The notes under the pieces are model-generated. The model was not told the origin of the DNA. It ran no database searches and was given only the letters and a program-made list of their open reading frames with translations. Below, piece after piece: positions 19,976 to 28,908 of a DNA stretch of 64,000 bases; within the stretch, counting starts at the first letter, position 1, and each line of letters starts with the position of its first letter. The stretch comes from Nocardia arthritidis (lineage in GTDB: Bacteria; Actinomycetota; Actinomycetes; Mycobacteriales; Mycobacteriaceae), in contig NZ_CP046172.1 in the NCBI RefSeq assembly GCF_011801145.1, forward strand, positions 2,542,001 through 2,606,000, read 5' to 3'. A program made the position numbers and the translations under genes.

Positions 19976-22900
19976 ATGACGGTCTCGTCCGAATTGTCCA
20001 GCGCGGCGTGGGCCGCGAGCTTGCCGCAGGTGCTGCGCGGCGAGCTCGCGACGCTCGAAGAGGCGTATTTCCGCCACGTCGACGCGGGCGATGTGGACTG
20101 CGCGATCACCGGGATCACCCAGATCTTCCGGCGGCACCTGGAGCTGGCCATGACCAGGCAGGCAAGCAAGTCACTGGTCCGGGTGTACCACCCGGACGAC
20201 GGCTCCGGCCTCGGCGCCGCCGTGCAACTGGTCACCGACGATATGCCGCTGCTGGTGGAGTCGATCACCTCGTCGCTGAGCCGGATGGGCGTCAGCGTCA
20301 GCGAGGTGATCCATCCGATCTTCGAGGTCGAGCGCGATGCGACCGGACAGCTGATCCACGCCGCGGCCCACGAGGTCGACGGCAACGGCAGTTTGCGCGA
20401 ATCCTGGATGCATCTGCAGTTGCACCCGTCCACCAGCCGGGCGCTGCTCGACCGGGTCGCGGCGGCCATGCCGGACGTGGTCGCCGACGTCCGCCAGGTC
20501 ATCGACGACACCGAGGCCATCACCGCGGTGCAGAGCCAACTGGCCGCGGACCTGGAGGAGAGCGCGAAATCCGGCACCTCGCCATTCGCCGAAACCGATC
20601 TGCTCGATACGGCGAATCTGTTGCGCTGGTTGGCAAGTGGCAATTTCACCGTACTCGGCTACGCCCGCTACCGGCTGAGCACCGAACTGGGGCAGGAGAC
20701 CTCGAACGCGATGCCGGGCACCTGCCTCGGCGTGCTGCGCCCCGGTGTCGGCACCGATTTCCGGGTGCCGGTCAACAGCGGTGACCGTCCGCTGCTGATG
20801 CTCACCCAGGGCCTGGTGCCCGCCACCGTGCACCGCTCGGTGTACCCGTACTTCGTCGGTGTCGCCGATGTCGACGATTCCGGCGCGATCATCGGCGAGC
20901 ACCTGTTCATCGGCGTCTTCACCGTGACGGCGGTGCACGAGAACGTGCTCGACATTCCGGTGATCGAGCGGCGGGTGCGCTCGGTGATCGAGGAGAGCGG
21001 CTTCGATCTCGAATCCTTCTCCGGGCAGGCGATGTTGGAGATCATCCAGTCGTTCCCGCGCACCGAACTGTTCTCCTCCGATGTCGAAACCATGCGCCGC
21101 ACCGCGGCCGCGGTGCTCAATGTCGGCCTGCGCCGCCAGGTTCGACTGTTCATGCGTTCGGACAGCTACGGGCGTTTCGTCGCATGCATGGTGTATCTGC
21201 CGCGCGACCGCTACACCACGCGGGTGCGGCTCGAGATGCAGGACATCCTGGTGCGTGAGCTCGGCGGCGTCTCCATCGACTATTCGGCGCGGGTCAGCGA
21301 AAGCGAGCTCGCCAGCGTGTATTTCACGGTCCGGATGCCGGAGGCGGAGTACGGCACGCCGCGGTTCGCCGCCCCGACCGCGGATACCTCCGAGGTGAAC
21401 CGGCTGCGCATTCAGGAGCTGCTGGCCGAGGCCAGCCGCACCTGGGACGACCACCTGTCCGACGAGGTGAGCACCTCGACCGTGCTCGACCCGAGCGTTG
21501 TCGAGCGGTACGCGGGCGCGTTCCCGGAGGGCTACAAACAGGATTTCGAACCCGGCCGCGCGCTGGTCGACATCGTCCGGCTGGAGCGGCTGGCCGAGGG
21601 CTCGATCGACCAATACCTGTATCGCAGACCGGATTCCGCGCCCGGCTCGTGGCGGTTCAGCCTGTACATCGGCGGCACCGGAGTATCGCTGAGCCAGGTG
21701 CTCCCGGTGTTGCAGAGCCTCGGCGTCGAGGTGGTGGACGAACGGCCGTACCAGCTGAAGCTGGATCCGCTGCCCGGCGGTGATCAGACCATTGAACGCT
21801 GGATCTACGATTTCGGTCTGCTGGCGCGACCGGAGCTGCTGCGCAGCGCGCTGGATCGCGATCTGGACGCCGAACTACTCGAAGCATCCGCCCGCGCCGA
21901 CGCCCTGGAGGCCGAGGTACGCGGGCTGCGTGAGCGGTTCATCGAGGCGTTCGAGGCGGTCTGGTACGGGCGGGCCGAGGCGGATGGGCTGAACGAGCTG
22001 GTGCTGCGGGCCAGGCTGCCGTGGCGCGCGGTGTCGATCCTGCGCACCTACGCGAAATACCTGCAACAGGCCGACTTTCCGTACAGCCAGTACAACATCT
22101 CGCGGGTGCTGCTCACCTATCCGGATGTCGCGCGGCTCTTCGTCGACCTGTTCGCGGCTCGATTCGATCCGGATACCTATTCGGCCGACCACGCCGCCGA
22201 ACTCGAGACGCGGGTGCGGTCCCGCATCGACGAGGTGGTCAGCCTCGACGCCGACCGCATCCTGCGCGCCATCCTCGGCCTGATCAAGGCGACGCTGCGC
22301 ACCAACTACTACATCACCGATGCCGACGGCGTATCCCGCGGCTACGTCTCGGTGAAGGTGGAACCGCACGCGATCGCCGAATTGCCCAAGCCCAGACCGC
22401 AATTCGAGATCTTCGTGTATTCGCCGCGGGTGGAGGGCGTGCATCTGCGGTTCGGTCCGGTGGCGCGCGGCGGGTTGCGCTGGTCGGACCGGCTCGAGGA
22501 TTTCCGTACGGAGATCCTGGGTTTGGTGAAGGCACAGGCGGTGAAGAACGCCGTGATCGTGCCCGTCGGCGCCAAGGGCGGATTCGTGGTGAAACAGCCG
22601 CCGGCCGCGACGGGCGATCCGGTGGCCGACCGCCAGGCGTTGGGAGCCGAGGGCGTCGACTGCTATCGCACCTTCATCTCCGGCCTGCTGGATATCACCG
22701 ATAACGTCGATCACGCGACGGGCCGGGTGCTGCCGCCGGCGCGGGTGGTGCGGCACGACGGCGACGACACCTACCTGGTGGTCGCCGCCGACAAGGGCAC
22801 CGCGACGTTCTCCGATATCGCCAACGAGGTGGCCAAGCGGTATGGGTTCTGGCTGGGCGACGCGTTCGCCTCGGGCGGCTCGGCGGGCTACGACCACAAG

Positions 22901-24910
22901 GCGATGGGCATCACCGCCAAGGGTGCGTGGGAGTCGGTGAAGCGGCACTTCCTGGAGATGGATATCGACACGCAGACCACGGATTTCACGGTGGTCGGCA
23001 TCGGCGACATGTCCGGTGACGTCTTCGGCAACGGAATGTTGTTGTCCGAGCACATTCGGCTGGTGGCCGCGTTCGATCATCGGCACATCTTCTTGGATCC
23101 GAATCCCGATGCGGCGGTGTCGTTCCGGGAGCGGCAGCGGATGTTCGGGTTGGCCCGGTCGTCGTGGGCGGATTACGACCTGTCGCTGATCTCCGAGGGC
23201 GGCGGCGTCTGGGATCGCACCGTCAAATCCGTGCCGATCAGCCCGCAGGCGCGAAAAGCGTTGGGGCTGGCCGACGATGTCACCGCGCTCGCGCCGCCCG
23301 AGCTGGTGCGCGCGATCCTGCTGGCTCCGGTGCAGTTGCTGTGGAACGGCGGTATCGGCACCTATATCAAGGCGTCCACCGAGTCCAACGCCGAGGTCGG
23401 CGACAAATCCAACGACCTGGTCCGGGTGAACGGTAATCAGCTGCGGGTCAAGGTGATCGGTGAGGGCGGCAACCTCGGCGCCACCGCGCTCGGCCGGATC
23501 GAGTTCTGCCGCAGCGGCGGCAAGATGAACACCGACGCGCTGGACAACTCGGCCGGTGTCGACTGCTCCGACCACGAGGTCAATATCAAGGTCCTGCTCG
23601 ACGGTGTCGTCTCCAGCGGTCTGCTGCCGCAGGAGGAGCGCAACCCGCTGCTGGCCTCGATGACCGATGAGGTCGCGGCAATGGTGTTGCAGGACAACGT
23701 CAATCAGAACTTCCTGATGGGCATCTCGCGCACCGACGCACCGGACATGCTGAATGTGCACATGCGCCTGATCGACGATCTGGTGGCGCGGCGCGGCCTG
23801 GACCGCGAGCTGGAGGCGCTGCCGTCGGAGGCGGAGATGCAACGCCGGATGGCGGAGGGCTCCGGGCTGGCCTCGCCGGAACTGTCCAATCTCATGGCGC
23901 ACGTGAAGCTTTCGCTGAAGGCGGATCTGCTCGCCGCCGACCTGCCCGACAGTGCCTATTTCGCCAACCGGCTGCCGCAGTACTTCCCGACACCGCTGCG
24001 GGACCGGTTCAGCAATGCGATCAAACGGCATCGGCTGCGCCGCGAGATCGTCACCACCATGTTGGTCAACGAGATGGTCGACTACGGCGGCATCACCTAC
24101 GCCTTCCGGCTCAGCGAGGAGATCGGCGCGACGACCACCGACGCGGTGCGCGCCTTCGCCGCGGCCAGCGAGATCTTCGATCTGCAGGACATGTGGGCCC
24201 GCATCCGCGCGGCAGACACCCCCACCGGCGTGCGCGACTCGCTGGAGCTGGAGACCAAGCGGACGCTGGACCGGGCCTCGCGCTGGCTGCTGTCCAACCG
24301 GCCGCAGCCCATCGCGGTGGGTGCGGAGATCAACCGGTACAGCCGCGGCGTGCGCGAATTGGCGCCCAAGGTGCCGGGTTGGCTGCGCGGACACCACGTG
24401 TCGACGCTGACCGATCAGTCGGCCGAGCTGATCGCCCGCGGCGCGCCGACCGACCTCGCCACCGAGGTGTTCGGGCTGCTCAACCTGTTCCCGCTGCTGG
24501 ATGTGCTGGATATCGCGGATATCACCGATCGCTCCGGCGACGAGGTCGGCGCGCTGTACTACGCGCTGAACGAGCACCTCAAGATCGACTGGCTGTTGCA
24601 GGCGGTCAGCCACCTGGAGCGCGGCGACCGCTGGCATTCGCTGGCCCGGCTCGCGCTGCGCGACGATATGTACGGTTCGCTGCGCTCGCTCACCCTCGAT
24701 GTGCTCTCCGCGGGAGACCCGGAGGAGACCGCCGACGAGAAGATTGCATACTGGGAGTCGAAGAACCAGTCTCGGCTCGGGCGTGCCAGGGCCGCGCTGT
24801 CGGAGTTGTTCGAGTCCGGAACCCACGATCTCGCCACGCTGTCCGTTGCGGCGCGGCAGGTGCGGAGCATGGTGAGCGGGGTGGGCGCCCAGTCGGAGGT
24901 ACCACGTTGA
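19976..24910 (+). CDS. gdh: NAD-specific glutamate dehydrogenase, large (L_180) type
   Basis: A 1644-residue enzyme from ATG 19976, preceded by GGAG. This is the size of the L_180 GDH class (mycobacterial gdh is of similar length). The N-terminal 700 residues hold the ACT-like regulatory region (L-V-E-S-I-T-S-S-L-S-R-M-G-V). The catalytic part carries G-P-V-A-R-G-G-L-R-W-S-D-R and K-N-A-V-I-V-P-V-G-A-K-G-G-F. The Rossmann region contains V-I-G-E-G-G-N-L-G. It converts glutamate to 2-oxoglutarate and ammonia with NAD+, feeding the TCA cycle. In mycobacteria its activity is controlled by GarA. The thioesterase gene overlaps its stop codon, so the two are co-transcribed. Confidence 0.95.
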   Translation: MTVSSELSSAAWAASLPQVLRGELATLEEAYFRHVDAGDVDCAITGITQIFRRHLELAMTRQASKSLVRVYHPDDGSGLGAAVQLVTDDMPLLVESITSSLSRMGVSVSEVIHPIFEVERDATGQLIHAAAHEVDGNGSLRESWMHLQLHPSTSRALLDRVAAAMPDVVADVRQVIDDTEAITAVQSQLAADLEESAKSGTSPFAETDLLDTANLLRWLASGNFTVLGYARYRLSTELGQETSNAMPGTCLGVLRPGVGTDFRVPVNSGDRPLLMLTQGLVPATVHRSVYPYFVGVADVDDSGAIIGEHLFIGVFTVTAVHENVLDIPVIERRVRSVIEESGFDLESFSGQAMLEIIQSFPRTELFSSDVETMRRTAAAVLNVGLRRQVRLFMRSDSYGRFVACMVYLPRDRYTTRVRLEMQDILVRELGGVSIDYSARVSESELASVYFTVRMPEAEYGTPRFAAPTADTSEVNRLRIQELLAEASRTWDDHLSDEVSTSTVLDPSVVERYAGAFPEGYKQDFEPGRALVDIVRLERLAEGSIDQYLYRRPDSAPGSWRFSLYIGGTGVSLSQVLPVLQSLGVEVVDERPYQLKLDPLPGGDQTIERWIYDFGLLARPELLRSALDRDLDAELLEASARADALEAEVRGLRERFIEAFEAVWYGRAEADGLNELVLRARLPWRAVSILRTYAKYLQQADFPYSQYNISRVLLTYPDVARLFVDLFAARFDPDTYSADHAAELETRVRSRIDEVVSLDADRILRAILGLIKATLRTNYYITDADGVSRGYVSVKVEPHAIAELPKPRPQFEIFVYSPRVEGVHLRFGPVARGGLRWSDRLEDFRTEILGLVKAQAVKNAVIVPVGAKGGFVVKQPPAATGDPVADRQALGAEGVDCYRTFISGLLDITDNVDHATGRVLPPARVVRHDGDDTYLVVAADKGTATFSDIANEVAKRYGFWLGDAFASGGSAGYDHKAMGITAKGAWESVKRHFLEMDIDTQTTDFTVVGIGDMSGDVFGNGMLLSEHIRLVAAFDHRHIFLDPNPDAAVSFRERQRMFGLARSSWADYDLSLISEGGGVWDRTVKSVPISPQARKALGLADDVTALAPPELVRAILLAPVQLLWNGGIGTYIKASTESNAEVGDKSNDLVRVNGNQLRVKVIGEGGNLGATALGRIEFCRSGGKMNTDALDNSAGVDCSDHEVNIKVLLDGVVSSGLLPQEERNPLLASMTDEVAAMVLQDNVNQNFLMGISRTDAPDMLNVHMRLIDDLVARRGLDRELEALPSEAEMQRRMAEGSGLASPELSNLMAHVKLSLKADLLAADLPDSAYFANRLPQYFPTPLRDRFSNAIKRHRLRREIVTTMLVNEMVDYGGITYAFRLSEEIGATTTDAVRAFAAASEIFDLQDMWARIRAADTPTGVRDSLELETKRTLDRASRWLLSNRPQPIAVGAEINRYSRGVRELAPKVPGWLRGHHVSTLTDQSAELIARGAPTDLATEVFGLLNLFPLLDVLDIADITDRSGDEVGALYYALNEHLKIDWLLQAVSHLERGDRWHSLARLALRDDMYGSLRSLTLDVLSAGDPEETADEKIAYWESKNQSRLGRARAALSELFESGTHDLATLSVAARQVRSMVSGVGAQSEVPR

Positions 24911-25383
24911 CGGATGTCGGTTCGCTGAACGGTCACGGGAAGGCACACGGTGGCAGCATCGTGCTACCCAAGCGGTTTCACGCCAAGGTGGAAATCAGGT
25001 GGTCGGATATGGACGTGTTCCAGCACGTCAATCACGCCCGCATGGTGACGCTGCTGGAGGAGGCGCGGATCCCGTGGCTGTTCGAGGACGGACGCCCGAC
25101 CGCCGCACTGCGAAACGGGTGTGTGCTGGCCGATCTGCGCGTGCGCTACCGCGGCCAGCTCCGCCACGAGGACACCCCGCTCGATATCGCGATGTGGATC
25201 GAGCAGCTGCGGGCGGTCGACTTCACCGTCGGCTACGAGGTGCGGGCCAATGGCGCCGCACCGGATTCGCCGCCGGCGGTGATCGCGTCGACGCAGATGG
25301 CCGCGTTCGATATCGAGACGCAGCGGCTGCGCAGGCTGACCGAACCGGAACGTGAATATCTGAGCGAGTGGATGTCCGACTGA
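24907..25383 (+). CDS. acyl-CoA thioesterase, hotdog fold (4-HBT type)
   Basis: A TTG start at 24907 overlaps the gdh stop by four bases (TTGA), giving 158 residues. GTG 24961 is an in-frame alternative that begins at the domain. The hotdog core V-E-I-R-W-S-D-M-D-V-F-Q-H-V-N-H carries the Asp (W-S-D-M-D) and H-V-N-H of 4-hydroxybenzoyl-CoA thioesterase-like enzymes, followed by the long helix Y/M-V-T-L-L-E-E-A-R. It hydrolyses an acyl-CoA in the cytoplasm, with unknown chain specificity. It corresponds in position to Rv2475c of M. tuberculosis and is translationally coupled to gdh. Confidence 0.85.
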   Translation: MTDVGSLNGHGKAHGGSIVLPKRFHAKVEIRWSDMDVFQHVNHARMVTLLEEARIPWLFEDGRPTAALRNGCVLADLRVRYRGQLRHEDTPLDIAMWIEQLRAVDFTVGYEVRANGAAPDSPPAVIASTQMAAFDIETQRLRRLTEPEREYLSEWMSD

Positions 25384-25399
25384 CCACTGCGCGTTCGTG

Positions 25400-26065
25400 A
25401 TGGCAGAGCAGCGGGTGCTGCATGTGTCCGATCCGGCCGAACGGGAGAATCTGGCCACCTTCCTGACCAGGGCCGTCCGGCTGGATCCCGCCGCGGTGAT
25501 CCGGTTGCGCCGGCGCGGCGATCGGTACGTATCGGCCTGGGTGGCAACGGGTTTCGAGGCGCTCGCGGTGCGCACCGTGGTCGCCGAACTCGGCGTCGAC
25601 GATGTCACCGTCGGGGCCGACCTGGTGCTGGCCGGTTTGGGTTCGGGCAGCCCGATCGATCTCGGGTATTCGATGGATTCGGCGTGGCGGGGCGCGCTGC
25701 CGCCGCTCGACGGCTTCGGGCACGTCGACGATGTGCCCGCGCGCACCCTGATCGAACTGGCCGAGCAGGGTGCGCGGCTGGCCAAGGAGCACGGCAGCGG
25801 GCACGGTCCGCCCGCCTCGCTGCTCGATCAGACCGTGCTGACCGTCTCCGGCGCAGGCATGGAGGTCGGGGTGCCGATGCGGGTGGTATTCGCGCTCACC
25901 GCAATGGATTTCATCCCGCATGCGGGGGAGCGGGCGGTGGCGCGGCGCATTCCGGCCGATGAGATCGTCCGGGTGCGCGCCACCAAGACCTGGCTGCGCC
26001 TGGACGCCCGCTACGGTTCGGTGGCCCGCCGCCGTGGCGGCGCCATCCCACTGTTTCCGAGCTGA
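25400..26065 (+). CDS. conserved hypothetical protein (Rv2474c-like position)
   Basis: A 221-residue soluble protein. GTG 25397 and ATG 25400 are adjacent possible starts, 13-17 bases after the thioesterase stop, so it is the third gene of the gdh operon. No catalytic motif is recognisable. The chain alternates alpha and beta segments (R-V-L-H-V-S-D-P-A-E-R-E-N-L-A-T-F-L at the start, V-R-V-R-A-T-K-T-W-L-R-L near the end). The retained order gdh, thioesterase, this gene in mycobacteria suggests a conserved role, but its nature is unknown. Confidence 0.8.
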   Translation: MAEQRVLHVSDPAERENLATFLTRAVRLDPAAVIRLRRRGDRYVSAWVATGFEALAVRTVVAELGVDDVTVGADLVLAGLGSGSPIDLGYSMDSAWRGALPPLDGFGHVDDVPARTLIELAEQGARLAKEHGSGHGPPASLLDQTVLTVSGAGMEVGVPMRVVFALTAMDFIPHAGERAVARRIPADEIVRVRATKTWLRLDARYGSVARRRGGAIPLFPS

Positions 26066-26210
26066 GCCTTCGGTTACCAAGCTGCGCAACGAAATCCGCA
26101 TCGCGTGCCCATTGAATTCGGGGCATCGGAAACCAGGGCTGGGTGGCGGCATGGTCCGCAACTAACCTCGCTGCGACGGGGGCGGAATGCAGTGAAAGGG
26201 TTAGGGTTTC

Positions 26211-26441
26211 ATGAAGTTCAGCAGGTCTGTCGCCGGTACGGCGATGGCCGTGGCGTGCCTGATCGCGGTGGCGCCGATGGCGAATGCGGGCACCGGTTCG
26301 TCCTCCGGAAGTGCCTCGGGCAGCGCCCAATTCGCTACCGGATCGGCCTCCGGTAGCGCCACCTTCAGCAAGAGCATTATCTGCCTACTGAAAAACATTA
26401 TGTCGCAGCCGGATTCGGCACCCTGTGGCAACTGGGGCTGA
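26211..26441 (+). CDS. small secreted Ser/Gly-rich protein, C-x7-QPD-x3-C family (copy 1)
   Basis: A 76-residue protein with a signal peptide (1-26, cleavage after A-N-A). The mature part is about 50 residues and opens with Ser/Gly repeats (S-G-S-A-S-G-S). It ends with two cysteines in I-C-L-L-K-N-I-M-S-Q-P-D-S-A-P-C. The neighbour at 26561 shares the same plan, with identical cysteine spacing and the Q-P-D triplet, so the two are paralogues. The likely destination is the envelope or outside. No function is known to me. Confidence 0.7.
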   Translation: MKFSRSVAGTAMAVACLIAVAPMANAGTGSSSGSASGSAQFATGSASGSATFSKSIICLLKNIMSQPDSAPCGNWG

Positions 26442-26560
26442 TTTCCCCAGTTGCGCGCGTATTCGGCCCCCCAACCGTTCGGGGCGCTAGACTCCCTGGC
26501 TGGATCCCGGCCGCTGGTCTGCCGCGCGGCACGGCCGGAATCAAGAGGGAGGCAAGTGAT

Positions 26561-26800
26561 ATGCGCATTCGTTCGGCGGCCGCTACCGCGCTGGTGGCGG
26601 CCGCTTTCGTAGTTCCGACCGCCCCATTGGCCGGTGCGGCCAGCGGTTCGGCGTCGGGCAGTTCCTCGGGTAGCGGCGATCTGCTGACGAACCTCGGCAC
26701 CGGCAGTTCCGGCTTCATCCACGGCATCACCTGCTGGCTGGCGGCGGTGTCGCCGCAACCGGACCCGGACAGCTGCGACACCTTCAACACTTTCGACTGA
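26561..26800 (+). CDS. small secreted Ser/Gly-rich protein, C-x7-QPD-x3-C family (copy 2)
   Basis: A 79-residue protein with GAGGGAGG a few bases before ATG 26561. The signal peptide is residues 1-26 (ending L-A-G-A). The Ser/Gly linker (A-S-G-S-A-S-G-S-S-S-G-S) is followed by T-C-W-L-A-A-V-S-P-Q-P-D-P-D-S-C and an acidic/aromatic tail. Cysteine spacing and Q-P-D position match the 26211 gene exactly, while most other mature residues differ. This suggests a conserved disulphide loop. It lies 119 bases downstream of copy 1, with its own ribosome binding site. Confidence 0.72.
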   Translation: MRIRSAAATALVAAAFVVPTAPLAGAASGSASGSSSGSGDLLTNLGTGSSGFIHGITCWLAAVSPQPDPDSCDTFNTFD

Positions 26801-26842
26801 GTCCGCAAAGATGCTGGGCGGCAGCGGTTTACGGTGGCGCTG

Positions 26843-27154
26843 TCAGGAAACGCCGCACAGGCGTAGCGCCGCCGTCGTTGCCGCCGCCGCGACGATCACC
26901 ACGAGCATCGGCGCCTTCCGCACGGCGAGCACGCCCGCGACGATGACGCCCGCCGGTAGCGCGAAGCCGAATTTGCCTGTGCCGGTGGGAATTGTCGTCA
27001 CCGCGACCAACGCGGTGAGCAGCACCATGGCGCCGATCTCCAGCAGCCGCACCGCGCGCTCCGGAAAGCGGATCCGGTCGCGCAGCGCCGGACCTGCCCA
27101 GCGGAACGCGTAGGTGCCGAGGCTCAGCGCGACCATGCCGATCGCCAACATCAT
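26843..27154 (-). CDS. azlD: AzlD family branched-chain amino acid exporter subunit
   Basis: A 103-residue, all-hydrophobic protein with about four membrane helices, typical in size and sequence of AzlD (T-Y-A-F-R-W-A-G-P near the start, A-L-V-A-V-T-T in the middle). Its ATG overlaps the AzlC stop as ATGA, so the two are translationally coupled. AzlC and AzlD together export branched-chain amino acids or analogues. Very long open frames on this strand running up into the regulator region are artefacts of GC bias. Confidence 0.85.
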   Translation of the reverse strand: MMLAIGMVALSLGTYAFRWAGPALRDRIRFPERAVRLLEIGAMVLLTALVAVTTIPTGTGKFGFALPAGVIVAGVLAVRKAPMLVVIVAAAATTAALRLCGVS

Positions 27155-27855
27155 TGTGCCGCCACCTTTTCCGCGATACGGCTCGGGCGGGTGAGCTCCC
27201 ATGCCGCGACCAGCAGGCCGGACAGGGCGAGCAACACCGGCAGCCCGGCGGGCACGAAAGGCGCCGCCGCGACGGCGATGACCGCGCCGAACAGCGCCGC
27301 GCGCAACGTGATTCGATCGCGGAACGCGGGTATCACCAGGGCCAGCAGTATCGCGGGGAATACCGCGTCCAGTCCGAGCGCCCCGGTGTCGGGCACCAGT
27401 GCTCCGATGAGCGCACCGATCGCGGCGCCGCCGGGCCAGACCACGCCGACCCCCAGCCCGCACAGCCAATATGCCGCGCGCTTGCGTTCGGGATCCGGCT
27501 GCGCCAGCGCCACCGCCACGGCTTCGTCGTTCATCACGTGGATGCCGATCAGCCGCCGCCATCCGGTACCGACGACATCGGGCACCGACAACCCGTACGG
27601 CAGGTGCCGGGCATTGACCAGCAGCCCGGCGAACATGGCGGCGATGGGATTGCCGCCGGACGCGATGATCCCGGTGAACAGGAATTCGGCGCCGCCCGCG
27701 AGCACGATGTAGCTGAGGACGATAGGTAGCCAGACGGGTAGTCCGGACGCGACCACCGTCGCCCCGTACGAAATTCCCATCACACCGACCGCGAGCAGGA
27801 CGCCCCCGATGCCGGTGACGGCGTCTCGGCCGAGTGTTCGCCATATCGAACGCAT
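27151..27855 (-). CDS. azlC: AzlC family branched-chain amino acid permease
   Basis: A polytopic inner-membrane protein of about 234 residues with the AzlC hallmarks: G-I-S-Y-G-A near helix 1, A-G-G-A-E-F-L-F-T-G, N-A-R-H-L-P-Y-G and M-N-D-E-A-V. ATG 27855 (M-R-S-I-W-R-T-L-G) is preferred. The open frame extends to 27891, but the extra codons cover a TATAAAC promoter-like stretch and a palindrome. It is divergent from an XRE-cupin regulator, the usual arrangement for azlCD. Confidence 0.82.
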   Translation of the reverse strand: MRSIWRTLGRDAVTGIGGVLLAVGVMGISYGATVVASGLPVWLPIVLSYIVLAGGAEFLFTGIIASGGNPIAAMFAGLLVNARHLPYGLSVPDVVGTGWRRLIGIHVMNDEAVAVALAQPDPERKRAAYWLCGLGVGVVWPGGAAIGALIGALVPDTGALGLDAVFPAILLALVIPAFRDRITLRAALFGAVIAVAAAPFVPAGLPVLLALSGLLVAAWELTRPSRIAEKVAAQ

Positions 27856-27873
27856 GTTGTTTATAGTGAACAT
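27854..27873. promoter_or_regulatory. inverted repeat/promoter between azlC and its XRE regulator
   Basis: ATGTT-N10-AACAT overlaps the preferred azlC start. On the minus strand it contains TATAAAC five bases before ATG, which would give a leaderless azlC transcript. Placement between divergent regulator and target makes it the best operator candidate. Confidence 0.35.
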
Positions 27874-27934
27874 GGCGATCGGATTCGTCAATATGGTTTC
27901 CTGTTGGGCGATTCACACCGAGGCGGGAGGGTGC

Positions 27935-28552
27935 ATGGGCGACGACGAATGGGTTCCGACGGATCGCTATGCCCCGGTTGTTCGATTCGAGCCGGACGCC
28001 GCGCAGCAGAGCCCGCAGGCGATCATCGCCACCTCGCTGCGGCGCGAACGCGTCCGCGCCGGTATCTCGCTCACCGAACTGGCCAATCGCGCCGGTATCG
28101 CGAAATCCACGCTGTCCCAACTGGAATCGGGCACCGGCAACCCGAGCATCGAAACGCTCTGGGCGCTCTGCGTCGCCCTCGACATCCCGTTCTCCCGGCT
28201 GCTGGATCCGCCGCGCCCGACCATCCAGGTGATCCGGGCGGGCGAGGGGCGGGTGGTGGCTGCCGAACAAGCCGACTACCAGGCCGCACTGCTGGCGGCC
28301 GGTATGTCGAACTCGCGGCGGGATATCTTCCGGATCACCGCCGAACCCGGACACGTCCGCCGCTCCCAACCGCATATGCCGGGTGTGCTCGAACATGTCA
28401 TTCTCGCCGCGGGTCGCGCACTGGTCGGCCTGATGGACGACCCGGTGGAGCTGGGCCCCGGCGACTACATCCTGTACCCGGCCGACGTCCCACACGTATT
28501 CGAAGCACTCGAACCCGGCACCTGGGCGGTCCTGGTCAACGAATACCCGTGA
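27935..28552 (+). CDS. XRE family regulator with C-terminal cupin domain
   Basis: A 205-residue protein from ATG 27935 with GGGAGG just upstream. Residues 30-90 are an XRE helix-turn-helix (L-R-R-E-R-V-R-A-G-I-S-L-T-E-L-A and I-A-K-S-T-L-S-Q-L-E-S-G). Residues about 115-200 are a cupin_2 sensor (V-E-L-G-P-G-D-Y-I-L-Y-P-A-D-V-P-H-V-F). Such regulators bind amino-acid-like ligands and repress adjacent azlCD exporters. This one is divergent from azlC, so it most likely controls it. Confidence 0.88.
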   Translation: MGDDEWVPTDRYAPVVRFEPDAAQQSPQAIIATSLRRERVRAGISLTELANRAGIAKSTLSQLESGTGNPSIETLWALCVALDIPFSRLLDPPRPTIQVIRAGEGRVVAAEQADYQAALLAAGMSNSRRDIFRITAEPGHVRRSQPHMPGVLEHVILAAGRALVGLMDDPVELGPGDYILYPADVPHVFEALEPGTWAVLVNEYP

Positions 28553-28555
28553 GGG

Positions 28556-28867
28556 TCAGGTCGCGATGGATCGGCGTCGCTCTTTTCGTTTGGCGCGGCG
28601 CCATTCGAAAACGCTTATCGGGATGAGAGCCGCGCCGATTCCGGCCCCGGCCGCGGACAGTTTCAGCCGTGCCCAGTCGTTGCGCCGTTCGATGTCCCGA
28701 AGGTGGGGAGCCATCCAACTGCCGTGGTAGCAGACCACGTGCGAGGTTTCACCATCGGGATCGCAGTGCTGCGACGACCACAGCGACGACCCGAAATAAC
28801 CGAATACGGCCACGCCGACGACGAACAATGCCGCGCCGACCAGGCCGAGCTTGACGTACCAGCGCAC
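28556..28867 (-). CDS. hypothetical membrane protein
   Basis: A 103-residue protein with two predicted membrane helices (about residues 5-25 and 70-90). The soluble stretch between contains two cysteines (H-C-D-P and V-C-Y-H), and a basic tail (R-R-A-K-R-K-E-R-R) marks the cytoplasmic end. No family is recognised. It is 3 bases from the convergent XRE gene and just downstream of the HNH gene on the same strand. Confidence 0.6.
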   Translation of the reverse strand: MRWYVKLGLVGAALFVVGVAVFGYFGSSLWSSQHCDPDGETSHVVCYHGSWMAPHLRDIERRNDWARLKLSAAGAGIGAALIPISVFEWRRAKRKERRRSIAT

Positions 28868-28908
28868 CGCGCCCCCCTTGCTGACAAGACTTGGGGACGG
28901 AGTCTACG

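Noticed and set aside
21875..24946. 1023-codon open frame antisense to gdh
   Set aside because: Same artefact. The sequence is low-complexity Gln/His/Arg-rich and gdh is unmistakable.
26843..28495. 550-codon minus-strand frame spanning azlC, the XRE gene and azlD
   Set aside because: Only its last 103 codons (AzlD) are protein-like. The rest is antisense or out-of-frame reading of azlC and the regulator.
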